Assembly (NCBI GenBank): GCA_019348265.1
Contig: JAHWJV010000123.1
Span: forward strand, 1 to 8,867
Reading direction: 5' to 3'
DNA: 8,867 nt
Origin: Gemmatimonadota bacterium
GTDB lineage: Bacteria > Gemmatimonadota > Gemmatimonadetes > Longimicrobiales > Longimicrobiaceae
Shown: positions 1-5,768 of the stretch, piece after piece
Position numbering within the stretch: the stretch's first letter is position 1
Layout of the letters: the number at the start of each line of letters is the position of its first letter
Position numbers and translations under genes: made by a program
The notes under the pieces: generated by a model
Databases searched by the model: none
Told to the model about the DNA's origin: nothing
What the model saw: only the letters and a program-made list of their open reading frames with translations

Positions 1-861
1 GATGAGGAACGAGGTGAGGGTGTAGAGGTTCGCTTCTCCCCTGCCGGTCGAGCCTGCCGCGCCGACGACACCATCCACGTACAGACCCGCTCCGAGAATG
101 GGGGAGTCTCCTACCCGTCCGGGAATCTTCCAGGCGAGGCCACTCGTAGTTGTGACCCCGCAGACATCGCCGCGGGCGTTCACACCATTGCAGTTGATGG
201 TGCCGTAGTAGTGTTCCGGCTCGATGAGCCCCTCCGCCACCATCTCCAGCCCCGCGCGATGTCCCGCTTCGGCGCGCGAAGCCGGATCCGGAAAATGCGC
301 AGGATCGGTTCTTCGCTTCCACTCCAGCCAGAGAGCGCGAGAACGGGGGGTATTCAGATCCTCCTCGATCGCAAAGCCCATCTGGCGGGCGAACCGCTGG
401 GCGTCCTGCCCGACGAGCAGATGGTGATCGGTATTCTCCATCACGGCCTTCGCCACCCTCGAAGGAGTACGCACACCTTCCAGAGCGGCGACGGCGCCGG
501 CGCGGCGCGTCGGTCCGTGCATGCAGGAAGCGTCGAGCTGGACCACTCCTTCAGCATTCGGGAGACCGCCATAGCCGACACTCGTGTCATCGGGATCGAG
601 CTCCACGATGTTGACGCCGGAGATCAGAGCGTCGAGCACGTCCTGGCCACCCATCAACGCCGCGAACGCGGTTTCGACACAGGTCAAAGTGCCGCCGTTC
701 CTATAACGGTGGCCGTTCGCGGACGCGATCACGACTGGCCGTGCCGCACGGCGAGTGTGCACCGCCGGCGCTTTCCCGATGGCCGCGCCTGGAACGAGCG
801 CGGCCGCGGTCAGACCGCCGCCGCCCAGCACGAAATCCCGCCGGCTGATCAGCTCGGACAT
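1..861 (-). CDS. N4-(beta-N-acetylglucosaminyl)-L-asparaginase (glycosylasparaginase), Tat-exported, partial
   Basis: This is an Ntn-hydrolase of the glycosylasparaginase family, which cleaves the bond between asparagine and N-acetylglucosamine in glycoprotein remnants. 287 codons are visible and the C-terminus runs off the left edge. Residues 1-30 form a Tat signal with the twin-arginine core SRRDFVLGG followed by a hydrophobic stretch, so the enzyme should be exported folded. Family landmarks: an N-terminal GGT (57-59), NTDHHLLVG (143-151), the substrate-pocket block GRVGDSPILGAG (248-259) and STGRGEA (271-277). By alignment the autoproteolytic nucleophile is Thr221, followed by a stretch ending in GVTTTSG. 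The two residues before it are Tyr-Gly, where classical enzymes have His-Asp. The Gly-Thr scissile bond resembles plant-type/isoaspartyl asparaginases. The ATG at 861 has a GAGGGG ribosome site close upstream and lies 10 bases past the end of the broken VOC gene, so the two were probably co-transcribed. The family call is secure; the exact substrate is not. Confidence 0.93.
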   Translation of the reverse strand, partial: MSELISRRDFVLGGGGLTAAALVPGAAIGKAPAVHTRRAARPVVIASANGHRYRNGGTLTCVETAFAALMGGQDVLDALISGVNIVELDPDDTSVGYGGLPNAEGVVQLDASCMHGPTRRAGAVAALEGVRTPSRVAKAVMENTDHHLLVGQDAQRFARQMGFAIEEDLNTPRSRALWLEWKRRTDPAHFPDPASRAEAGHRAGLEMVAEGLIEPEHYYGTINCNGVNARGDVCGVTTTSGLAWKIPGRVGDSPILGAGLYVDGVVGAAGSTGRGEANLYTLTSFLI

Positions 862-871
862 TTCGATCCCC

Positions 872-1292
872 TCACAGCTGGTAAGTGATGATCGTGGACC
901 GTACGCCCAAGGGTGGACCTTCGTCATCGGCCGCGCTTGAGCCAAACTCGGCTGCCCCGCTTCTGCCGAAAGCCGCTGTTCATGTCGCGGTTCGCTCTCG
1001 ATCCTGGCGCCCGCCGCGACCGCCTGCTCGAAGTGCGCGTCAAGGTCGTCGATCCGCACCACCAGCCCGGAGGCCGCATCCACTCTGCGTGGGGAGTCGA
1101 GCTCGTGCTCGGCGGTCACCGGTGCAGCCAGATCGGGGTGTCGCCCGCCCGAACCTCACCGTGGACGGGAAGGCCGGTAGCGCCGCGTTCGACTCCCCCC
1201 GCCTCGAACCCGAAGGCGCGGACGAGAAAGTCGTGAGCCGTCTGGATGTCCTCGTAGACGAGGAGCGGGATGACCTGCTCGGCCCGGGGCAT
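872..1292 (-). pseudogene. VOC (glyoxalase/bleomycin-resistance fold) family protein, frameshifted
   Basis: Translation from the ATG at 1292, which has a good AGGAGA ribosome site, gives 58 residues with the typical VOC opening: IPLLVYEDIQTAHDFLVRAF, then GEVRAGDTPIWLHR. A TGA at 1116-1118 follows. Shifting by one base restores the expected continuation, VTAEHELDSPRR, then LVVRIDDLDAHFEQAVAAGA, which matches the second beta-alpha-beta unit of these roughly 140-residue proteins. A single missing G (CGG GTG read as CGGTG) explains the break. The last third fits poorly in any one frame. One frame carries AADDEG, resembling the usual DPEG turn, and ends TYQL with a stop at 872-874. The whole span is 421 bases, two short of 423, which would fit two single-base losses in a 140-residue gene. 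It may be a true pseudogene or a sequencing error. VOC proteins include metal-dependent lyases, isomerases and resistance proteins; the substrate cannot be told here. Confidence 0.72.
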
Positions 1293-1602
1293 AGTTCTCC
1301 TTTCCTGAGAGGATCTAACCCGATACGCGCCAGACGTCAGGCTCGATCGAGGATCTCGTCGGCGCCGCCACCCTGCACGATGTCGTTCGCGATCAGCCTA
1401 TTCGTCGCGCCCAGGGTCTTCGTGCGCCGCGTCGTCAGCGGGGCGCCTCGAACAATAGAGCGGCCGCCGACGGGAGGTCAACGACGGGAGCGGGTTGGCC
1501 GCTCGGGTGACAGGGCGAGCGAGGCCTCGCCGCTCCGGAGGCGATCACTGGCGGCCGGGTAGAATTATGCTACTTTTCTACATCCCGGAGCCTGGAGGAG
1601 AG
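1293..1602. other. Intergenic region between the divergent VOC remnant and vapBC
   Basis: No convincing gene lies here. A minus-strand open stretch ending at about 1337 has reasonable-looking codons but no start codon or ribosome site and matches nothing I recognise. The left end holds the ribosome site of the VOC gene. The right end holds the AT-rich vapBC upstream block described separately. No terminator or RNA gene was seen. Confidence 0.6.
1559..1581 (+). promoter_or_regulatory. Candidate vapBC promoter/operator: AT-rich inverted repeat
   Basis: GTAGAA at 1559-1564 is mirrored by TTCTAC at 1576-1581, and a further CTAC lies at 1570-1573. The block is markedly AT-rich for this GC-rich window. 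It contains TAGAAT (1560-1565), one base from a -10 consensus, and lies just ahead of the vapB ribosome site. VapBC complexes normally repress their own operon by binding inverted repeats in this position, so an autoregulatory operator is likely. No clear -35 box was found. Confidence 0.4.
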
Positions 1603-1857
1603 ATGGCGCTGAGCATCAAGAACCCTGAAGCGGAACGACTGGCTCGCGAGCTGGCGCGCGTCACCGGTGAAAGCCTGACGACGGCGGTTACCAGAGCGCT
1701 GCACGACCGGCTGCTGCGCGAGACCGGCCGTGGGAACGACGCCACCCTGCGGGAGGACATCCGCAGAATCCAGGAGCGGGTGTCGGTCCTGCCCGTGCTC
1801 GATCCGAGAACGGCCGACGAGCTCCTGGAGTACGACGAGAACGGCGTTCCGGTCTGA
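1603..1857 (+). CDS. vapB: VapB-type antitoxin, PSK/Rv0623-like family
   Basis: An 84-residue antitoxin of a type II toxin-antitoxin pair. The N-terminal half (about 2-45) is a ribbon-helix-helix DNA-binding segment opening MALSIKNPEAERLARELA and continuing TGESLTTAVTRAL, as in the Rv0623-like (PSK) antitoxins. The C-terminal tail LDPRTADELLEYDENGVP (66-83) is the conserved strand that wraps the toxin and blocks its active site. The ATG at 1603 was chosen because GGAGGAG sits just before it and the family consensus begins there; an in-frame ATG at 1567 would add 12 atypical residues and overlap the presumed operator. The stop is three bases before vapC, so the two are translationally coupled. 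The VapBC complex probably represses its own promoter through the inverted repeat upstream. Family membership is very secure; cognate specificity is not known. Confidence 0.93.
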   Translation: MALSIKNPEAERLARELARVTGESLTTAVTRALHDRLLRETGRGNDATLREDIRRIQERVSVLPVLDPRTADELLEYDENGVPV

Positions 1858-1860
1858 CCA

Positions 1861-2247
1861 GTGGTGATCGACACGTCCGCGGTGATCGCCATCCTGCTCG
1901 GGGAGCCGTCGGCCGAGCGCGTGATCTCCGCGCTCGAGGGCCACTTCGAGCGAAGGATGTCCGCCGCCGCGGTCGTCGAAGCGGGGATCGTCATGCAGGC
2001 TCGCCAGGGCGACGCCGGAGAGCGGGAGCTGGATGCGCTTCTTCGCCGCCTCCGCGTGACTATTCTACCCGTTACGGAGGAACAGGCCGAGCTGGCCCGC
2101 TCCGCCTTCCGCCGCTTCGGGAAGGGGAAGCACCCGGCTGGCCTGAACTTCGGCGACTGTTTCTCCTATGCGCTCGCCCGCGCCCTTGCTGAGCCGATGC
2201 TCTTCGTTGGCGAGGACTTCTCGCGAACGGACGTGGCGATCGCGTAG
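1861..2247 (+). CDS. vapC: VapC-type toxin, PIN-domain ribonuclease
   Basis: A 128-residue PIN-domain endoribonuclease, the toxin partner of the preceding antitoxin. VapC toxins bind Mg2+ or Mn2+ and usually cut tRNA or rRNA when the antitoxin is degraded. The acidic metal-binding set is complete: Asp4 in MVIDTSAV, Glu40 in SAAAVVEAG, Asp99 in NFGDCFSYALA and Asp119 in LFVGEDFSRTDV. The length is normal for the family, so the toxin looks intact. It starts with GTG at 1861, only three bases after the vapB stop and with no independent ribosome site; a second GTG follows at once. This arrangement points to translation coupled to the antitoxin, keeping toxin below antitoxin. The RNA target cannot be read from sequence. 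Confidence 0.94.
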   Translation: MVIDTSAVIAILLGEPSAERVISALEGHFERRMSAAAVVEAGIVMQARQGDAGERELDALLRRLRVTILPVTEEQAELARSAFRRFGKGKHPAGLNFGDCFSYALARALAEPMLFVGEDFSRTDVAIA

Positions 2248-2278
2248 TCCGTCCGGTCGGGAAATCGGACCAGCTAAT

Positions 2279-2329
2279 TACCAGGTTTCTCAGCTCCAGC
2301 GGCTCCCAGACCCTGCGACACGCCTGCGC
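2279..2329 (-). pseudogene. Remnant of the C-terminus of a CtBP-like 2-hydroxyacid dehydrogenase
   Basis: Read on the minus strand, these 17 codons give AQACRRVWEPLELRNLV. The intact dehydrogenase end at 4743-4800 reads AQACRRLAEGLELRNVV, so 13 of 17 residues match. At the DNA level 2281-2330 and 4751-4800 align without gaps at an offset of 2470. Two blocks are identical: 11 bases (2289-2299) and 15 bases (2315-2329). The reading frame continues past the place where the real gene stops, and there is no similarity further upstream. It therefore looks like the last scrap of a second dehydrogenase copy or of a duplication, lying in the 105-bp gap between vapC and the glycosidase-like gene. Confidence 0.65.
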
Positions 2330-2352
2330 CGGTTCGGGGAGCGGCTGCCTCC

Positions 2353-4632
2353 TCACCCGATCACCACGACCTCGTGATCCAGGATCTGGGCGAGCTCGAA
2401 GCGCGCCCAGCCACCGCTCGATACCGCGTCCGCCGAGCGCCCCGCGACGAGCAGCCGGAGACGATCACCGGCGACGCCATCGGGGACTCGCACGCGGAGC
2501 TGTAGTGGGCCCACGGGAATCAATTCTTCGACCGGGCCGCGCCAGGTAGCGGCATTGGTGAGATTGACCAGATGCAGGATCAGGCGGTTCTCCTGCCGGT
2601 ATAGATGGCAGTCGATGAACCCGGTGCCCTGAACCTGGAGCGGGATGGCGTTCCCGGAGGCCCAGCGAACCAGGTTGGCGAGCAGATCACCATGGTCCGG
2701 CTGGTTGTCACGACCGTAGCGGCGGTCGAGGTCCGCCGGGAGAAAGGCGACCCGACCGCGTCCGGTGCGCTCGTTCAGGACGAGGCCGGGAATGTCGGTG
2801 CGCGGCTCGCGCATCCAGGCCGCCTCGGGCGGGAAGGTCGGCGAAGGGGGAATCCATGTGGCGAGCACCTGGGTGCCCGGGTCCAGGCGGAGCGGCTCGA
2901 GCGTGCCCCCGAAGAGAAGGATGTCGGTGTCGTCGAAGCCCCCGAGCACCGGATGCCGGGCGCCCGCTGGCGGCTGCGTACCGGCCGCGCCCGGGCCATA
3001 CGCCCGCGCGCTCGTCGACGGGGTGAGTCTCAGATAAGTGTGCAGCGTCTGTGAGGCCGATGGCCGGGCAGCACCGGCGGGAGTGGTGACGTGCGCACCA
3101 AACAGATCGGCCAGCGCGAAGTCCGGCCGCCGTTCTCCCCATTCATCGCGACGGCTGCTCTCCCCGGTCGCGATCAGGCTGCCGCCGCGCTCGACGAAAG
3201 TCCTCAGTGCTTCTACCTGCGCAGCCGACAGCGCGGCGATGTCCGGGAGGATCAGCACGGAAAACTGCTCGGCATCCCGAGCGACGTGGTCGACGTGGAC
3301 CGGAAGATAGGGGATACGCGCGCGTACCAGCGCGTTCATCCACCCGCGGCGGGGGAGCTCCACCAGCTCGTCGACGCTGTCGCGGCCGTAGAAGTCGCTG
3401 TTCTGTTGCGACCAGACGACCCCGACGTTCGCCACGGGGCGTCGATTCACCAGGTACCGCTCGTTCTCCGCGTGCCATCGCATTACCGGCTCGGCGGTGC
3501 GGAACATCCGCCGGTCCTCATGATGGGCGCCGACATGGTGCCACCAGGGCTGGATCCCGCCGGCGAACCCGTTGAGCATCCAAAGCCGCGCCTCGTGCGG
3601 CGGCTTGCTCGCCAGCCGGAACCAGACGGAGCCTGCCTGATACATTGCCATGCTCTCGGGCATGACCTTGTCCCAGCCGACCAGCCCGTGCACCATCTTT
3701 CCGGCGTCTCCGTTGCTCTGGAATCCGCTAGCGTTGATCCGGTACTGATGGTCGAGCAGCACCAGCTCCGAGCGCTCACCGATCCCCTTGAAGTCGCGAA
3801 AGCCCCTCGCCTGGTCCGCCACCGACCCGCTGTTCATCCCAATCCAGAGGCAGGTCGGCCCGCCGGCGGCCCGGGTCGCCCGGTTGAACATGTCCCAGAT
3901 CTCCAGCCGCCGCGCGTAGTTCCAGACGATCCAGAGGCGATACACCGGATCGTCCCAGTTCTTGGCGCGTGGAATCGCCTCGCCCGCGATCTCGCGGAAC
4001 CGGCGCTGGCAGTTGACGCAGTAGCAGATATTGTCCCGCCGCAGACCGTTCCAGTTGTTGTCCGCGAACCCCTCCGGGCGCGAGCGCTCCACGATCTCAC
4101 GCAGTACCGACGGGATGTACTCGTCGTAATAGGGACTATTGACGCAGGCGACGTAGAGCTCCGTGTCCCGGTACGGCCGGCCCTCCGCATCGACCGCGAA
4201 CCAGTCCGGGTGGGCGCGGTAGAAGTCCTCGTGCGCCCGGTTGGAGTCCATCCGGGCGAGCACTACGAGGCCGTCCTCGTGCGCCGCCCGCGTCAGCTCG
4301 CCGAACAGGTCGCGATCGCCCAGCCCGACCGCGCGATGGTGCAGCGGAAATCGGCTGGGATAGTAGGCCACGATCCCACCGGCGTTGATGATGACGCCCT
4401 GGGTCGCGGTACGCTTCCAGTGCTGCCGCCACCAGGCGATGTCGTACTGCGGCGGGTCTATTTCGCGGATGTTGGTCTGTCCCCACCTCAGGGTCCGTCG
4501 GAACCACGGAGCCTGCACCGAGCCGCCCATCCCCACCGACTGGGCGTCGACCTCCGGAGCGATCACCCCGTTGCCCAGCACCGCGACTCCCGTGAGGGTG
4601 GCTGCGCGCTCGAGGAAAGTGCGTCTATCCAT
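2353..4632 (-). CDS. Tat-exported glycoside-hydrolase-like protein (GHL6/beta-galactosidase-like architecture)
   Basis: A 759-residue predicted exported protein of unproven activity. Residues 1-30 are a Tat signal (DRRTFLERAATLTG, then a hydrophobic stretch). About 45-395 resembles the TIM-barrel of hypothetical glycosyl hydrolase family GHL6: HPDWFAVDAEGRPY (141-154), VACVNSPYYDEY (161-172), then GFADNNWNGLRRD (188-200) and a cysteine cluster CYCVNC (203-208). About 400-515 resembles the class-I glutamine-amidotransferase-like beta-galactosidase trimerisation domain, with NVGVVWSQQNSDFYG and VLILPDIAALSAAQVEALRT, then FVERGGSLIATGESS. The rest is beta-rich and probably a C-terminal sandwich. 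The ATG at 4632 was chosen because the Tat signal begins there; its ribosome site is weak. The frame stays open upstream only as a shadow of the dehydrogenase. It lies 110 bp after the dehydrogenase, same strand. A sugar-cleaving role is inferred from fold alone; the catalytic acids were not identified with certainty. Confidence 0.8.
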   Translation of the reverse strand: MDRRTFLERAATLTGVAVLGNGVIAPEVDAQSVGMGGSVQAPWFRRTLRWGQTNIREIDPPQYDIAWWRQHWKRTATQGVIINAGGIVAYYPSRFPLHHRAVGLGDRDLFGELTRAAHEDGLVVLARMDSNRAHEDFYRAHPDWFAVDAEGRPYRDTELYVACVNSPYYDEYIPSVLREIVERSRPEGFADNNWNGLRRDNICYCVNCQRRFREIAGEAIPRAKNWDDPVYRLWIVWNYARRLEIWDMFNRATRAAGGPTCLWIGMNSGSVADQARGFRDFKGIGERSELVLLDHQYRINASGFQSNGDAGKMVHGLVGWDKVMPESMAMYQAGSVWFRLASKPPHEARLWMLNGFAGGIQPWWHHVGAHHEDRRMFRTAEPVMRWHAENERYLVNRRPVANVGVVWSQQNSDFYGRDSVDELVELPRRGWMNALVRARIPYLPVHVDHVARDAEQFSVLILPDIAALSAAQVEALRTFVERGGSLIATGESSRRDEWGERRPDFALADLFGAHVTTPAGAARPSASQTLHTYLRLTPSTSARAYGPGAAGTQPPAGARHPVLGGFDDTDILLFGGTLEPLRLDPGTQVLATWIPPSPTFPPEAAWMREPRTDIPGLVLNERTGRGRVAFLPADLDRRYGRDNQPDHGDLLANLVRWASGNAIPLQVQGTGFIDCHLYRQENRLILHLVNLTNAATWRGPVEELIPVGPLQLRVRVPDGVAGDRLRLLVAGRSADAVSSGGWARFELAQILDHEVVVIG

Positions 4633-4702
4633 AGAATGCTCGCGGGTGAGACGGTTCGTGGGGGTTGGCGGAGTTCCGACCAGGTAGTGTACGCATGAGA
4701 GG

Positions 4703-4742
4703 CCGCCCGCCGCGAGAGGGAAGACCGTTCCCCGCCGGGCGG
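4703..4742 (-). terminator. Compound hairpin directly after the dehydrogenase stop codon
   Basis: CCGCCCG (4703-4709) pairs with CGGGCGG (4736-4742), and inside it GGGAA (4718-4722) pairs with TTCCC (4728-4732). The outer arm abuts the dehydrogenase stop codon (4743-4745). There is no T-tract, so it may be a weak terminator or an RNA-stabilising hairpin between the dehydrogenase and the glycosidase-like gene. Confidence 0.4.
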
Positions 4743-5716
4743 TCAGTTGACTACGTTCCTCAGCTCCAGTCCCTCCGCCAGGCGGCGACACGCCTGCGCT
4801 GACTTCACCCGCGTGTCCATCAGCCCCTCCTCCGAGTAGAAGGCGGCGTGCGGGTTGATGATGACCCGATTGTGCGCCGGATGCGCGGGGTCCCGCCACG
4901 CGCGCACCAGGGGATCGTCGACCGGCGGCTCTCGCTCCAGCACGTCGATGGCGGCGCCAGCGAGGCGGCCGCTCTCGATCGCTCCCGGACCGCCGCGGTG
5001 TCCACCACCGCACCGCGCGCGGTGTTGACCAGGTAGAATCCGCTCCGCATCCGCTCGATCGCCGCGGCATCGATCAGGTGGCGCGTCCGCTCCGTCAGCG
5101 GGCAGTGCACGCTGAGCACGTGCACCTGCTCCAGCAGCTCGGCAAGCGTCTCGACGCGGCGAATGCCGAGCGCCTTGTCGTAACCGTCGGGTTTGAGCGG
5201 ATCGTGGAAGAGCACCTCGAGCCCGAGCGCCTTCGCCCGCAACGCCGTGGCCGTGCCGATCCGACCGAGCCCCACGATTCCGCAGCTCCGGCCTCGAATG
5301 CGACCCAGCGGCTTCACGTGCGAGGGTGCCCACTCCGCCGCGGGGTCCCGCTGCAGCCGCGAGTTCAGGAAGGAGATGCCGCGCATCAACGACAGCATCA
5401 TGCCGATCGCCGAGTCGGCCACCTCCTCGGACCCGTAATCCGGCACGTTCGCGACGTCGATCCCCCGGGTGCGCGCGTAGGCGTGATCCACATTGTCCAC
5501 GCCGACCCCGCCGCGCACGATCAGCCGGCAGCGCTCGAGCCGATCCACCGTCGCCCGGCCTATGGACATGCAGTGGTAAACGATCAGAGCATCCGCGTCC
5601 TCCACGCGTCGCCACAGGTCCTGCTCCGAGTGGGCGTGGGGAAGCGCCCGGGCTCGCGGACGTTGACGCTCGCCGGCCCGCGCCCCTACCTTCGGCTCAC
5701 CAGAAAGATTCCCCAC
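4743..5716 (-). pseudogene. D-isomer-specific 2-hydroxyacid dehydrogenase, C-terminal-binding-protein-like, frameshifted
   Basis: An NAD-dependent D-2-hydroxyacid dehydrogenase of the CtBP-like group, split over two frames. From a GTG at 5716, 245 codons give GVGVDNVDHAYARTRGIDVA, then NVPDYGSEEVADSAIG, the Rossmann motif GLGRIG (149-154), Asp172 for NAD preference, and NTARGAVVDTAAVRE with the substrate-binding Arg234. The frame then breaks near 4981. Moving one base restores IESGRLAGAAIDVLEREPP, with the catalytic Glu, and INPHAAFYSEEG, with the catalytic His, to a stop at 4743. One missing G (GAGGCG read as GAGCG) explains it. The first 25 residues or so do not look like the family's N-terminal strand and helix, and 30-40 residues seem absent, so the start is uncertain. 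Either a recent pseudogene or a sequencing error. It diverges from the NIF3 pair and precedes the glycosidase-like gene. The substrate is unknown. Confidence 0.8.
4751..4800 (-). repeat. Direct repeat, intact copy, within the dehydrogenase 3' end
   Basis: Partner of 2281-2330 in the same orientation, about three quarters identical by hand count, with exact blocks at 4759-4769 and 4785-4799. Together the copies bracket the glycosidase-like gene. Homology here is coding (the dehydrogenase C-terminus), so this is a gene-derived duplication, not a mobile-element end. Confidence 0.65.
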
Positions 5717-5768
5717 GCTTATCCCCCGTGCGCGACGCCATCCCCGCCGACGGTCAGAGGATCGCTCC

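Noticed and set aside
1337..1480. Minus-strand open stretch in the gap before vapBC
   Set aside because: Codons look plausible, but there is no start codon or ribosome site, it opens after a stop, and I recognise no family.
211..1562. Two 225-codon plus-strand frames over the asparaginase and VOC region
   Set aside because: Both are antisense to recognisable minus-strand proteins and show only Arg/Pro-rich composition.
2251..2270. Weak hairpin GTCCG/CGGAC just after vapC
   Set aside because: Only five base pairs with a ten-base loop and no T-tract; too weak to call a terminator.
2072..2356. 94-codon minus-strand frame over the end of vapC
   Set aside because: Most of it is antisense to vapC. 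Only the dehydrogenase-like remnant inside it (2279-2329) is meaningful, and that is reported separately.
3091..4698. 535-codon open frame on the plus strand
   Set aside because: It lies antisense to the glycosidase-like gene, has no recognisable motif, and is expected in GC-rich DNA opposite a real gene.
2281..4800. Direct repeats as ends of an insertion sequence
   Set aside because: The repeats are coding sequence of a dehydrogenase C-terminus, are direct not inverted, and no transposase lies between them.
4633..5070. In-frame extension of the glycosidase-like gene to a 905-residue protein
   Set aside because: The added part is Arg-rich and antisense-like, overlaps the conserved end of the dehydrogenase, and the Tat signal clearly begins at 4632.
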